A DNA stretch of 64,000 nt from Alkalihalobacillus sp. LMS6 (GTDB lineage Bacteria > Bacillota > Bacilli > Bacillales > Bacillaceae_D). The stretch covers positions 3,099,564-3,163,563 of the forward strand of contig NZ_CP093302.1 of NCBI RefSeq assembly GCF_024362765.1, written 5' to 3'. Made by a program: the position numbers and the translations under genes. Positions within the stretch are counted from its first letter, which is position 1. Each line of letters opens with the position of its first letter. The notes under the pieces are model-generated. The model was not told the DNA's origin and searched no databases. It saw nothing but the letters and a program-made list of their open reading frames with translations. Positions 52,890-62,151 of this stretch are shown here, piece by piece.

Positions 52890-53458
52890 CACACGTATGG
52901 TATGCGAGCTACGGCTCGAACATGCTTGAAGAACGTTTTCTTTGTTATATACAAGGCGGACGGCCTGATGGCTCATCAAAAGTAGAGAGAGGGGCTCGCG
53001 ATCGTACCCCTCCTCTTTGCTCCACTCCGTTTCGGTTACCCTATGATCTCTATTTTGCAAAAGAGCAAACAAAATGGGGATTTGGAGGGGTGGCTTTTAT
53101 TCGGAATGAAATCAAACCGCATACACATACTTTTTCGAAAGCCTATCTTATTACAACCGAGCAATTTATTGATGTTGTGAAACAAGAAAATCAGCTCGAT
53201 TTTCTTTCAATCGATTTTGACGAATTGTACAAAAAAGGTTCACTCACCTTAGAAGACGGATGGTACAACAAACTAGTCGTAGCTGGCTTTATGAACGATC
53301 TACCGGTTTTAACATTTACCTCCGACCAGGATTGGCCGCAATGTCAAGAAACCAAGCCTGCTTCAGCATATGAACAAACTCTTCTAAAAGGATTACTTCA
53401 GCTAGATGTAACAAAAGAAGAGGCAATCTCGTATTTAACATCTCATTATCCACAATGA
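52886..53458 (+). CDS. Gamma-glutamylcyclotransferase-fold protein
   Basis: 190 residues. The N-terminus HVWYASYGSNM is the BtrG/GGCT-fold signature; EDGWYNKLVVAG may hold a fold-conserved region. Its ATG overlaps the tenA stop (ATGA), so it is translationally coupled to tenA and under the TPP riboswitch. This suggests a role in thiamine salvage or a related small-molecule amide reaction, but no such activity is known to me. A bidirectional terminator follows. Confidence 0.75.
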   Translation: MTHVWYASYGSNMLEERFLCYIQGGRPDGSSKVERGARDRTPPLCSTPFRLPYDLYFAKEQTKWGFGGVAFIRNEIKPHTHTFSKAYLITTEQFIDVVKQENQLDFLSIDFDELYKKGSLTLEDGWYNKLVVAGFMNDLPVLTFTSDQDWPQCQETKPASAYEQTLLKGLLQLDVTKEEAISYLTSHYPQ

Positions 53459-53496
53459 AGAGACCGGTCTCGGCATAAGCCGGACCGGTCTCTTCT
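53456..53496. terminator. Bidirectional terminator
   Basis: AGAGACCGGTC, GC-rich loop, ACCGGTCTCTTCT, between the GGCT-like gene and the convergent tasA-like gene. Confidence 0.88.
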
Positions 53497-53501
53497 AACG
53501 A

Positions 53502-54209
53502 TTAATATTCAGACCCATTATCTGTTTGTTTCGCTAACACTTCCAGAACGGCTTGATATACAGCGCCCTGGTACTCGTTCCCGGCATTCGCATCAAGCTT
53601 TACACCAAAATTAAGGTCAATGTACTGTCCCTCGTCAAGCTGCCAAAATTCATTATCCGTTCCTGATTGCGCCCCATCTCCTAAGAAGAGCTCACCAGTG
53701 TTTTGATCGTAATCACTTTCATCCACTAATGCAACTAACACTTCAACATCATCGGAACCTGCGTTAGATGCAGCTGAAAACGTTTGAACTTCATTTGTGA
53801 CGCCATTAAAAAGTTGATCCAAACGGTACTGGGCATCTTCATAGACATCTCTTCCTGGAGCAACAGTATATTTGAGCGCAATATAGCCGACTTTGTAAGC
53901 GTCAATCGGCACTTCTAAATTGACGTTGTGTGCATAAGTCGCTTGCAAGTGTGTATCAAGGGTTCCTGTATTTTCAACAGACAACCAATCCCCAAAGATG
54001 AGCTGAGATGGCGCAAAGTTTGACGCTTCGACAATCGATCCATTGATGTCTTCACCATTGTTTAATTCTAAGGTTCCCCCTTGAATTTCGCCAGTTGCTT
54101 CCACTGAATCCGTGAACCAGGCAAATGAGCCTGTTGATGTCGCTGTAAAAACTAACGCTCCTGCAAATGCGGTACCTAGTAATGAGAGTTTAAGTGCTTT
54201 CTTTTTCAT
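53502..54209 (-). CDS. TasA/CalY-like secreted matrix protein
   Basis: 235 residues. The signal peptide ends at TGSFA-WFTDS, the form cleaved by SipW, and the mature part begins with the TasA/camelysin pattern GGTLELNNGEDINGSIVEAS. Family proteins form amyloid-like fibres in the biofilm matrix. The gene overlaps sipW by 20 bases and follows it. The mature protein is acidic. Whether it forms fibres is not shown by the sequence. Confidence 0.85.
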   Translation of the reverse strand: MKKKALKLSLLGTAFAGALVFTATSTGSFAWFTDSVEATGEIQGGTLELNNGEDINGSIVEASNFAPSQLIFGDWLSVENTGTLDTHLQATYAHNVNLEVPIDAYKVGYIALKYTVAPGRDVYEDAQYRLDQLFNGVTNEVQTFSAASNAGSDDVEVLVALVDESDYDQNTGELFLGDGAQSGTDNEFWQLDEGQYIDLNFGVKLDANAGNEYQGAVYQAVLEVLAKQTDNGSEY

Positions 54210-54750
54210 AAAGTTGCTCCTCCTCAGGTTTCTTATGTTTTTTTTGCGTAAATTCCATGATGGTTATAATGAGAAAAATGACTAAAGGAATAAAAACAAC
54301 ATAGCGCATATCAACATTATTTTGAATTGACTCGGAGATCAGCCCGATTTTCGGTATCGTGAAGCGGTGAACACCTACAATTTGTTCATCAACAATGGGG
54401 AGTCGATCTTCAATAGAGTTATTATCTCCCTTCGTTGTATAGAAGGTTTTCCCGTCTTCTCTTGCTTCACCAACAATTCTATGTGTAAACAAACGGCGTT
54501 CTGGCGTCATATACGTGACGACATCCCCATTTCTTACGTCTTCATTTTGTTCGATAATAATTACGTCGCCGGCATGAAACGTTGGCTCCATACTATTGGA
54601 CAGCACGGTGAAAGAAGTGTAGCCAAATAGTTCGATTCCTGCGCCTTCTTCGCCATTACTTTGCATAAAAACGAGCAACACAACGAAGAACAGAAATGAA
54701 AAGATTGTCATAAGTACTAAGCGGATACTCGTCCAGATTTTTTTCGCCAT
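54190..54750 (-). CDS. sipW: Signal peptidase I of the SipW (ER-like) type
   Basis: 186 residues. N-terminal membrane helix, then SNSMEPTFHAGDVII with catalytic Ser, and LFTHRIVGEA, where His replaces the Lys of ordinary bacterial signal peptidases, followed by GDNNSIEDRLPI. A second helix lies near the C-terminus. SipW is required for secretion of TasA and TapA in B. subtilis. It is upstream of the tasA-like gene. Confidence 0.92.
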   Translation of the reverse strand: MAKKIWTSIRLVLMTIFSFLFFVVLLVFMQSNGEEGAGIELFGYTSFTVLSNSMEPTFHAGDVIIIEQNEDVRNGDVVTYMTPERRLFTHRIVGEAREDGKTFYTTKGDNNSIEDRLPIVDEQIVGVHRFTIPKIGLISESIQNNVDMRYVVFIPLVIFLIITIMEFTQKKHKKPEEEQLYEKEST

Positions 54751-54768
54751 ATGTTACACCCTTAGTAA

Positions 54769-54796
54769 GAAGGGGAGACGCTCTCCCCCACATTTT
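54769..54796 (-). terminator. Weak hairpin between the vpr-like gene and sipW
   Basis: GGGGAGAGCGTCTCCCC palindrome (about 54771-54788), with only a poor T-run on the minus strand. It may act as a partial terminator or stabilising structure rather than a stop. Confidence 0.4.
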
Positions 54797-54799
54797 CTT

Positions 54800-57190
54800 T
54801 TATGATGCTGGAATTGACGCGACGACAGGTTGACCAATTGGCAGGTCCGCAATTGCCTGTTCAGACACATACGTTCCAAATGGGACACGGTACACTTCAG
54901 ATGAATCATCTTTATTTGTGAAGACCATATAGCCGCCATATAATCCTTGTCTCGCAATTTTTGGTGCCACTAAGAAACTATTGCTCGTCACGGTTTCACC
55001 TGCTGGAACAGTAATCGACGTATTTGTCTGCAGCGTCATCCCACTTGCTCCTGCTGGTAGCGTTCCGTTCACTGCTTCAAATTGAGTTTGAACCGTAAAT
55101 GATTTTGCTTCTTCACCTGTATTTGAAATACGAAGGCTTTGAAGTTCACGAATGTTTCCTGTTGCCGTGCTCACTGGCCCAAAGCTTAGTGCGCCTGTAC
55201 GGTCAGGGATAATCGTTAGTAAGCTATCTTCCACATGTAAAGCGTCCATCGTTGATTGGAACATCATTGTTGAATCGATCGCTGCTTGTGGATCTACACG
55301 TCCAGCACCTACCTCAAAGACATTGTAATCATTCGTCAATGGTACAGATGTGTTCATCAGTTTGGTTTTCACTTCTGCTGGCGTTAACGCTTCATTTGCT
55401 TGAAGCATAAGCGCTGCAATCCCTGCTACGTGAGGGGAAGACATCGACGTACCTGAAGCTCTACCGTATGAAAATTCATAATCGCCAATAAACTCAGGTC
55501 CTGCCATGTAGCTTGGAACGGTTGACAATACATCTACACCAGGCGCTACCACTTCTGGTTTGATGGCGGCTGTATAATTCACAGGGCCTCTTGAACTAAA
55601 ATCAGCCAGTGTGTCGCCAATCGTCGTGAAAGCACTCATGTCACCAAACGTTACCGTAGCGTCTTCGTCAAGTAAATCAACAATCGCTCTACCTTGTTCA
55701 TACGTGAGTGAGAAACCTGGAATATAGCCACGGCTCGCCCCAACGTAAACAGGATTATGGCCTGCACCTGGAAGATTGTTATAAATAATAACACCAGCGG
55801 CGCCAGCATCTTTCGCATTCGCAATTTTATCAACAAATGCAAGGTCTCCTCTAGCAACGATTGCTACTTTCCCTTCCACATCAACATCTGCAAACTCTTG
55901 CACGCGTCCCAATCCAGCTTCAACAAGTTCGAACGTTTCTCCAGTAAATTCTTCAAGAGGAGTTTCGAATGATTCCGAAATCACACGCAAGTCTCCAGCC
56001 AACGTTTGATCCGCTACATTATATTCGCTTGTAAATTCAGGCACGTCAATTGGCACATTACTCGCACCTACAGAAATAGGCAAAGCGGCAGAACCAGGGG
56101 CTCCAATCGTATATAATCCATCTCTTCCACTATTCCCTGCTGACGTGACCACCGTTACGCCTGCTAGCACCGCATTATTTGTTGCGATTCCTGTTGGCGC
56201 AATCGGATTATTCGTTGCGCTTCCTAACGAAAGATTAATGACATCCATACCATCTTCAACAGAGCGCTCAATTCCAGCAATAACCCCAGACGTTGCGCCA
56301 GAACCATAAGGTCCAAGTACGCGATAAGCATAAAGGTCTGCATCAGGTGCTACTCCCGTGACTGCATATTCTGAATCGTTCTCACCGGTCCCATTCGTTG
56401 TTCCGCTAACGTGTGTGCCATGATTCGTGTAATAAGGACGACCACCATTAAACTCAGGCAAGTCTGATGCTAACCAGTCATCATACGTTGCTTCCATTGG
56501 GTCGTCATCATCATCGATAAAGTCATACCCACCTTTGTAGACATCTTTCAAATCTGGATGATTGTAGTCAACACCTGTATCAAGTACACCGATCTTGATA
56601 CCTTCTCCTGTTAACCCGTCAATATGTAAATCATTTACTCCTAAAAAAGGAATGCTATCTACCATTGTCGCGTCGACTGGCTCATCATATTCTTTTGATT
56701 CAACTGGATGGATCAGTTCTACTTCTTCATCATTGTAAATCGCTTTTATTTCTTCATATTGCAGCAACTCTTCCACTTTGTTTGCTGGTAACGTTAGCGC
56801 TGCACCATTAAATATTGTCGTATAAGTAAAATTTACAGTGTAATCGATTTGCTCTTGTTCTTGTTCAGAAAAAACATCGCCCAAAATCCCTGCAAATGCT
56901 TCTTGTGACTGCTCAACGTTCTCTTGTGCCTCTTCTTCTGATAACGCTTCGCCTTCCTCTTCAGCTAACGCTAACGCCACTTGTTCTGACAACTCTTCTA
57001 ATTCGACAATAATCGAAACTTCTTCATCGCTATCAAGATCGATTGAATCAGGTAAAAGAAGCTTACCATCGAGATCTTCCTCAGCTTTTACTTGCAAAGA
57101 CGGCAAAGTAAAAGAACTAGCAACCATACAAAAAGACAGTGCAACAACAGACAATGTCTTTGTACAGTTTAATTGTGTCGTTTTTTTCAA
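54800..57190 (-). CDS. Vpr-like extracellular S8 serine protease with PA domain
   Basis: 796 residues. Signal peptide, an inhibitor I9-type propeptide region (DSDEEVSIIVELEE...), then the subtilisin domain with Asp in GVLDTGVDYNHP, His in NHGTHVSGT and Ser in SGTSMSSPHVAG. A protease-associated (PA) insert (VEGKVAIVARGDLAFVDKIA) sits between the His and Ser. This is the layout of B. subtilis Vpr. Start is TTG 57190, with AAAGGGTGA upstream. It is in the same orientation as sipW and the tasA-like gene, 50 bases apart, possibly one unit. Confidence 0.9.
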   Translation of the reverse strand: MKKTTQLNCTKTLSVVALSFCMVASSFTLPSLQVKAEEDLDGKLLLPDSIDLDSDEEVSIIVELEELSEQVALALAEEEGEALSEEEAQENVEQSQEAFAGILGDVFSEQEQEQIDYTVNFTYTTIFNGAALTLPANKVEELLQYEEIKAIYNDEEVELIHPVESKEYDEPVDATMVDSIPFLGVNDLHIDGLTGEGIKIGVLDTGVDYNHPDLKDVYKGGYDFIDDDDDPMEATYDDWLASDLPEFNGGRPYYTNHGTHVSGTTNGTGENDSEYAVTGVAPDADLYAYRVLGPYGSGATSGVIAGIERSVEDGMDVINLSLGSATNNPIAPTGIATNNAVLAGVTVVTSAGNSGRDGLYTIGAPGSAALPISVGASNVPIDVPEFTSEYNVADQTLAGDLRVISESFETPLEEFTGETFELVEAGLGRVQEFADVDVEGKVAIVARGDLAFVDKIANAKDAGAAGVIIYNNLPGAGHNPVYVGASRGYIPGFSLTYEQGRAIVDLLDEDATVTFGDMSAFTTIGDTLADFSSRGPVNYTAAIKPEVVAPGVDVLSTVPSYMAGPEFIGDYEFSYGRASGTSMSSPHVAGIAALMLQANEALTPAEVKTKLMNTSVPLTNDYNVFEVGAGRVDPQAAIDSTMMFQSTMDALHVEDSLLTIIPDRTGALSFGPVSTATGNIRELQSLRISNTGEEAKSFTVQTQFEAVNGTLPAGASGMTLQTNTSITVPAGETVTSNSFLVAPKIARQGLYGGYMVFTNKDDSSEVYRVPFGTYVSEQAIADLPIGQPVVASIPAS

Positions 57191-57232
57191 ATGCGGTCAC
57201 CCTTTCAAACGATTATTGTCTTGCTTAATCGA

Positions 57233-57260
57233 ATTATATCGAAAATGCAGAAAACAACAA
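57233..57260 (-). promoter_or_regulatory. Sigma-A promoter of the vpr-like gene
   Basis: TTGTTG (57260-57255), 16-nt spacer, TATAAT (57238-57233) on the minus strand. Confidence 0.6.
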
Positions 57261-57397
57261 TTATTATTTCAATTCTTTTACTTATTTGCCAAATCAATTT
57301 CAGCGCATGACGAAAGTCTGAAATAATCGACAATTACACCGATAAATTACACATTATTTCAACATTTCGGTATTTCCCAATATCGATTATCCAAACC

Positions 57398-57426
57398 TTG
57401 ACTTAAAAAAAACCATTCTATATACT
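57398..57426 (+). promoter_or_regulatory. Sigma-A promoter of abgT
   Basis: TTGACT (57398-57403), 17-nt spacer, TATACT (57421-57426). The leader to GTG 57574 is about 140 nt. Confidence 0.7.
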
Positions 57427-57573
57427 CACTTTTTGTAGAACGTATTTCCCTAAAATACTGGGAATAAAAGTAAGGTACTTAGTCCTACTTAACCATCTCA
57501 AATATTGGGGATTGTATCCGTCGTTCATTGTGATAGACTTGTTCTTTTAGATTACTTGAAAAGAGGGAAGATC

Positions 57574-59124
57574 GTGGCACAACAACAAAAGACAGGCTTC
57601 TTCTCGCGCACGTTTAATCGAATGTTAAACGGTGTGGAATGGCTTGGTAATAAATTGCCTCACCCAGTTACGTTGTTTGCGATTTTAGCTGTTCTCGTTA
57701 TTATTGCGTCAGCTATTTTTTCAGCATTAGATGTAACCGTTGATGATCCTACTCAGCCTGGAGAAACCTTACAAGTTGAAAACTTGTTAAGCGCTGAAGG
57801 AATTCAATACTTATTTACAAGCATGGTTGATAACTTTATTAACTTTGCTCCATTAGGCGTCGTGCTTGCAACAATGATTGGGATTGGTGTAGCAGAGCGA
57901 AGCGGATTAATTGGAGCGGCCCTTCGAGGGATCGTTACATCCGTGCCAAAGCGACTTGTAACAGCAGCCTTGATCTTTGCTGGTGTTCTATCTAGTATGG
58001 CCGTTGATGCAGGGTATGTGATTTTACCACCACTCGGAGCGTTAATTTTCTTATCACTCGGACGTCACCCGCTCGCTGGTATTGCCGCAGCATTTGCAGG
58101 GGTATCTGCTGGTTTCGGGGCGAATATATTTGTCACGTCACTCGACCCATTACTTGGCTCACTTACAATGGAAGCCGCAGCTACGGTTGACCCAGAGTAC
58201 GCAAGTGGCTTAAATTATTTAATGAACTATTACATCATGGTCGCTTCTGTTTTCTTACTAACGATTGTCGGAACATTTGTTACAGAGAAGATCGTTGAGC
58301 CACGATTAGGAACGTTTAAAGGAAAAGCAGAAGCAGGCGAAGAAATTACGTACCTTTCTAAAGTGGAGAAAAAAGGATTGGTGTATGCCGCCTTAACAAT
58401 TGTCGGACTAATTGCGCTAGCATTGCTACTCGTTGTTCCTGAATGGGGACCGTTACGTGGAGATGGCGATAGTCCAATACTAAATTCACCGTTTATGGAC
58501 TCACTTGTTGCGATTCTTTTATTCATTTTCCTTATCCCAGGAATTGTTTATGGCATTGTCACAAAAGAAATTCGAAACGATAAAGATGCTGCTAAACAAA
58601 TGTCCGACACAATGGCTTCAATGGGCATGTTCATCGTACTTGCCTTTACAGCAGGACAGTTTGTTGCTTATTTTGAAGAAACGAACATTGGGCTTGTCTT
58701 AGGTGCTTTTGGAGCAGAATTGCTCGAATCGTTACAAGTCGGTGGGATACCACTTCTTCTTGGCTTTATGCTTGTTTGCGCAGTCATTAACCTCTTTGTC
58801 GGTAGTGCTTCTGCAAAATGGGCGATTATGGCACCGGTATTCGTACCACTGATGATGGACTTCGGCTTCTCACCTGCTACCACACAGGCAGCATATCGAA
58901 TTGCGGATTCAACAACGAATATCATTACACCGACGATGACTTATTTTGCCATGGTCATCGCATTCGCTCAAAAGTATGATAAGAAAATTGGAATTGGTAC
59001 ACTCGTTTCAATGATGCTCCCATACACAATCTTCTTCTCGATTACATGGACCCTCATGTTTATAATTTGGATTCTACTCGGGATTGATTTGGGGCCTGGT
59101 GCACCAATTTATTATGAACCTTAA
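57574..59124 (+). CDS. AbgT-family transporter (p-aminobenzoyl-glutamate type)
   Basis: About 516 residues, twelve or so membrane helices. AbgT features: VEWLGNKLPHPVTLFAILAV, FAPLGVVLATMIGIGVAE, and the C-terminal GSASAKWAIMAPVFVPLMM followed by TTNIITPTMTYFAMV. I chose GTG 57574, with AGAGGG 6 nt upstream, giving MAQQQKTGFFSR; the frame is open upstream without a site. E. coli AbgT imports p-aminobenzoyl-glutamate, and some relatives export sulfonamides. The substrate here is unknown. Confidence 0.87.
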   Translation: MAQQQKTGFFSRTFNRMLNGVEWLGNKLPHPVTLFAILAVLVIIASAIFSALDVTVDDPTQPGETLQVENLLSAEGIQYLFTSMVDNFINFAPLGVVLATMIGIGVAERSGLIGAALRGIVTSVPKRLVTAALIFAGVLSSMAVDAGYVILPPLGALIFLSLGRHPLAGIAAAFAGVSAGFGANIFVTSLDPLLGSLTMEAAATVDPEYASGLNYLMNYYIMVASVFLLTIVGTFVTEKIVEPRLGTFKGKAEAGEEITYLSKVEKKGLVYAALTIVGLIALALLLVVPEWGPLRGDGDSPILNSPFMDSLVAILLFIFLIPGIVYGIVTKEIRNDKDAAKQMSDTMASMGMFIVLAFTAGQFVAYFEETNIGLVLGAFGAELLESLQVGGIPLLLGFMLVCAVINLFVGSASAKWAIMAPVFVPLMMDFGFSPATTQAAYRIADSTTNIITPTMTYFAMVIAFAQKYDKKIGIGTLVSMMLPYTIFFSITWTLMFIIWILLGIDLGPGAPIYYEP

Positions 59125-59138
59125 ACATTTGAACAAAA

Positions 59139-59178
59139 CGACTGGAGTTAGGAGATTGATCCTAGCTCCAGTTTTTTA
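59139..59178 (+). terminator. Rho-independent terminator of abgT
   Basis: ACTGGAGTTAGGA, loop GATTGA, TCCTAGCTCCAGT, then a T-run. Confidence 0.9.
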
Positions 59179-59460
59179 TGTGTATATATTAAGGAAAAAA
59201 ACCGTCTAGAACTGTCAGGAAATCTCTCAACATACTTTTACGATTTACTTAAAAGGTACAATTTCTTTATACATGGTTTACAAAAATCGATTATACTAGA
59301 CTTGTTTCCTCTTTTTACTAGTTTATCGTTAATTGACCGGCAATTATTTTCAAAAATTTAGCACATTTTTTGCTGACATGAGATTGCTCAATCAATTGGT
59401 ATTAAACGGTTTTTCACTTTATTCGTTTACAGCACTACATGAAAGCGGTAAAAACGGTTA

Positions 59461-59489
59461 TTGACGGTTTTCTAAACTATATCTACAAT
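59461..59489 (+). promoter_or_regulatory. Sigma-A promoter of the phn operon
   Basis: TTGACG (59461-59466), 17-nt spacer, TACAAT (59484-59489), about 45 bases before the phnD start. Confidence 0.7.
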
Positions 59490-59535
59490 AATCGAGGAAG
59501 CTACATTTTCAACCAAACTTTAGGGGGATCTACAA

Positions 59536-60474
59536 TTGAAAAAAAAGGTGTTCGGTTCAACGTTTGTAGCAGTAACAGCTCTTATGCTTGCAGCATGTGG
59601 TGGAGACAGTGATGACAATGGTGGCGGAGATGAAGCAGGGAATTCAAATGATCCAACGGATGTATTGAATGTACAGTTTGTCCCTTCTCAAAATGCAGAA
59701 ACACTTGAAGCAACAGCTGCACCGCTGGAAGATTTGCTTTCTGAGCAACTAGACGGTATTGACGTAAATGTATCTGTTTCAACAGACTACTCAAGTGTTA
59801 TTACAGCTCTAAGCTCAGGTACAGTAGATGTAGGATTTTTGCCTCCAAATGCGTACGTAACAGCGAAAGAAGAAGGGTTTGCTGAAGTCATTCTTCAATC
59901 TTTACGATATGGCGTAAATGAAGAAGACGGTTCACCGACTGATGAACTAGTCGATGGGTACAAAGCACAATTTCTTGTAAGAGAAGATTCTGATATTGAA
60001 ACAATTGAAGATGTTGAAGGAGCAACTGTAGCCTTCCAAAACAGAACCTCATCTGCTGGTTATGTTTGGCCAGCCGCAGCATTACTAGATGCAGGCATTG
60101 ATCCGGAATCAGATGTAAATGGAATTGAGCGCCAAGGACATGACCAAGCCATTTTAAGCTTACTTGATGAGTCTGTAGATGTAGCCGTAACGTTCCAAGA
60201 CGCACGTAATACAGTCGCAAATGACTTCCCTGACATTTGGGAAACGACACGCGTCATTGCTACAACGGAAATGATTCCTAATGACACAATTTCTGTCCGT
60301 TCAGACATGTCTGAAGAGTATCAGGAAAAATTGCAAGAAGCATTCATAGCCATTGGTGAATCAGAAGTAGGTCGTCAGATCATTTTTGATGTATATTCTC
60401 ACGAAGGCTATACAGAATCTGAAGATAGTAATTTTGATATTGTCCGCGAATACGCTGACCGTATTGAAGAATAA
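59536..60474 (+). CDS. phnD: Phosphonate/phosphate-type ABC transporter substrate-binding lipoprotein PhnD
   Basis: 312 residues. Lipobox LAAC, acidic Gly/Asp-rich linker, then PhnD fold: VQFVPSQNAETLEATAAPL, GTVDVGFLPPNAYVTAKE, and the conserved ligand segment FQNRTSSAGYVWPAAALL. Start is TTG 59536, with AGGGGGA 7-8 nt upstream. The family binds phosphonates, phosphite or related oxyanions; no C-P lyase genes are present here. The mature protein is very acidic. Confidence 0.92.
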   Translation: MKKKVFGSTFVAVTALMLAACGGDSDDNGGGDEAGNSNDPTDVLNVQFVPSQNAETLEATAAPLEDLLSEQLDGIDVNVSVSTDYSSVITALSSGTVDVGFLPPNAYVTAKEEGFAEVILQSLRYGVNEEDGSPTDELVDGYKAQFLVREDSDIETIEDVEGATVAFQNRTSSAGYVWPAAALLDAGIDPESDVNGIERQGHDQAILSLLDESVDVAVTFQDARNTVANDFPDIWETTRVIATTEMIPNDTISVRSDMSEEYQEKLQEAFIAIGESEVGRQIIFDVYSHEGYTESEDSNFDIVREYADRIEE

Positions 60475-60491
60475 CATATATACGCTCATAG

Positions 60492-60518
60492 AGCCCGTTC
60501 ATCCTATATGTACGGGCT
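60492..60518 (+). other. Hairpin between phnD and phnC
   Basis: AGCCCGT (60492-60498) pairs with ACGGGCT (60512-60518), not followed by a T-run. Probably an mRNA-stabilising or partial-termination element that favours the binding protein. Confidence 0.5.
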
Positions 60519-60593
60519 ATCTCATTCACAAAAACTACTTATATTCACACTTAGTAATTAGATTTGACGATTGAATAAGAAAGTTGGGACGTA

Positions 60594-61394
60594 ATGATTG
60601 AAATCAAGAATGTGTCTAAGACGTATCCAAACGGCACAAAAGGACTACAAAACGTTAATTTAACAATTGAACAAGGCGAATTTGTTGTTATTGTTGGTTT
60701 ATCAGGAGCAGGAAAATCAACCTTACTACGATCAATTAATCGATTAAATGATATTACGGAAGGCGAAATTCTCATAAATGAGCAATCCATTACAACCGCA
60801 AAAGGTCGGACTTTGCGAAAAATTCGTCAGCAAACGTCGATGATCTTCCAAAGTTTCAACTTAGTGAAACGTTCATCTGTTCTTCGAAACGTCCTCTCAG
60901 GTCGTGTTGGCTATCACAGTACGCTTCGAACAGTATTAAACTTATTTCCAAAAGATGATGTGGAACTTGCATTGCAAGCATTGAATCGTGTCAATATTCT
61001 TGAAAAAGCTTATTCGAAAGCAAGCGAATTATCTGGCGGACAGCAACAACGTGTTGCCATCGCTCGAGCGCTAGCACAAGAACCGAGTGTCATATTAGCC
61101 GATGAACCAACCGCTTCTCTTGATCCCTTGACGACGAAACAAGTGATGGATGATTTGAAGCGCATTAATCAAGAAGACAAGATTACGACAATCGTTAATC
61201 TTCATTTTATAGATTTAGCACGTGAATATGCCACTCGTATCATTGGCTTGCGTGCAGGAGAAGTTGTGTTTGACGGTCCAGTATCTGAAGCAACCGACGA
61301 GAAATTCGCCGAAATTTATGGACGACCGATTCAAGAGGATGAGCTTTTAGGGGAGGATATCCATGAGTCAACCACTCCATCAACAACTAACTAA
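60594..61394 (+). CDS. phnC: Phosphonate ABC transporter ATP-binding protein PhnC
   Basis: 266 residues. Walker [10 protein letters not shown], the PhnC-specific [21 protein letters not shown], signature [15 protein letters not shown] and Walker [13 protein letters not shown] are all visible. It energises PhnE permeases. It starts 119 bases after phnD and overlaps phnE by 32 bases. Confidence 0.94.
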   Translation: MIEIKNVSKTYPNGTKGLQNVNLTIEQGEFVVIVGLSGAGKSTLLRSINRLNDITEGEILINEQSITTAKGRTLRKIRQQTSMIFQSFNLVKRSSVLRNVLSGRVGYHSTLRTVLNLFPKDDVELALQALNRVNILEKAYSKASELSGGQQQRVAIARALAQEPSVILADEPTASLDPLTTKQVMDDLKRINQEDKITTIVNLHFIDLAREYATRIIGLRAGEVVFDGPVSEATDEKFAEIYGRPIQEDELLGEDIHESTTPSTTN

Positions 61395-62151
61395 GCCACC
61401 TAAAACAAAGCTCTACACAACGCTCCTTCTCATTCTAGCCGTTATTTTAACGAGTGCCTGGTACATTAATGCTGATCCTCGTATTTTCATTAGCAATTGG
61501 GATAATGCGCTAGATATTATCATTCGAATGTTTCCACCTGACATGACGTTCTTTATTGAAGCCACGCCTGCTATGCTTGAAACCATTCGCATGGCGTTAA
61601 TCGGGACAACGTTCGGAGCCATTTTAGCGATTCCAATTTTATTTTTCTGTGCGGCAAACGTAGCTACACCTATATGGATTCACCAACCAGCCCGAATTGC
61701 GTTAAACGCACTACGTACAGTTCCTGATATTTTACTTGCTGCGATTTTCGCTGCGATCCTTGGCTTTAATACACTTGCCGGAATTGTTGCTTTAAGTATT
61801 TTCTCTATAGGGGTTATTGGCAAACTTTCCTATGAAGCCGTTGAGAACATTGATAAAGGACCACTTGAATCGATGACGTCTGTAGGCGCCAATAAAATTC
61901 AGTGGATTGTTTTTGGTGTTGTTCCACAAATGTTGCCGCAGTTTACTTCTTACGTTCTCTATACGCTAGAAATTAATGTACGAGCCGCAGCCATTTTAGG
62001 AATTGTTGGTGCAGGTGGAATTGGTCGCTTGTATACAAACTCACTAAATACATTTCAGTTTGATCAAGTACTCGCATTAATCCTTTACACATTGTTAGTT
62101 GTTTTAGTCATAGATTTTATTAGTTTGAAAATTCGGGAGCGCTTAATATGA
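61363..62151 (+). CDS. phnE: Phosphonate ABC transporter permease PhnE (first copy)
   Basis: 262 residues, six membrane helices. The EAA-type loop is [26 protein letters not shown], then [38 protein letters not shown] 61363 has GGGGAGG 6 nt upstream. It overlaps the second permease by 4 bases (ATGA). Confidence 0.92.
   Translation: MSQPLHQQLTKPPKTKLYTTLLLILAVILTSAWYINADPRIFISNWDNALDIIIRMFPPDMTFFIEATPAMLETIRMALIGTTFGAILAIPILFFCAANVATPIWIHQPARIALNALRTVPDILLAAIFAAILGFNTLAGIVALSIFSIGVIGKLSYEAVENIDKGPLESMTSVGANKIQWIVFGVVPQMLPQFTSYVLYTLEINVRAAAILGIVGAGGIGRLYTNSLNTFQFDQVLALILYTLLVVLVIDFISLKIRERLI

Larger units (their letters stand above)
57191..57573. other. Intergenic region between the vpr-like gene and abgT
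   Basis: 383 bases with two divergent promoters, a TTTCCCAAT motif (57373-57381) and, in the abgT leader, inverted repeats TATTTCCC/GGGAATA (57443-57465) and AAGTAAGG/CCTACTT. No reading frame is convincing. Confidence 0.5.
59125..59535. other. Intergenic region before phnD
   Basis: Holds the abgT terminator, TTATAC-N4-TTTACA-N7-TTATAC (59268-59296) resembling PhoP TTAACA repeats, and the phnD promoter (59461-59489). No reading frame is convincing. Confidence 0.5.
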
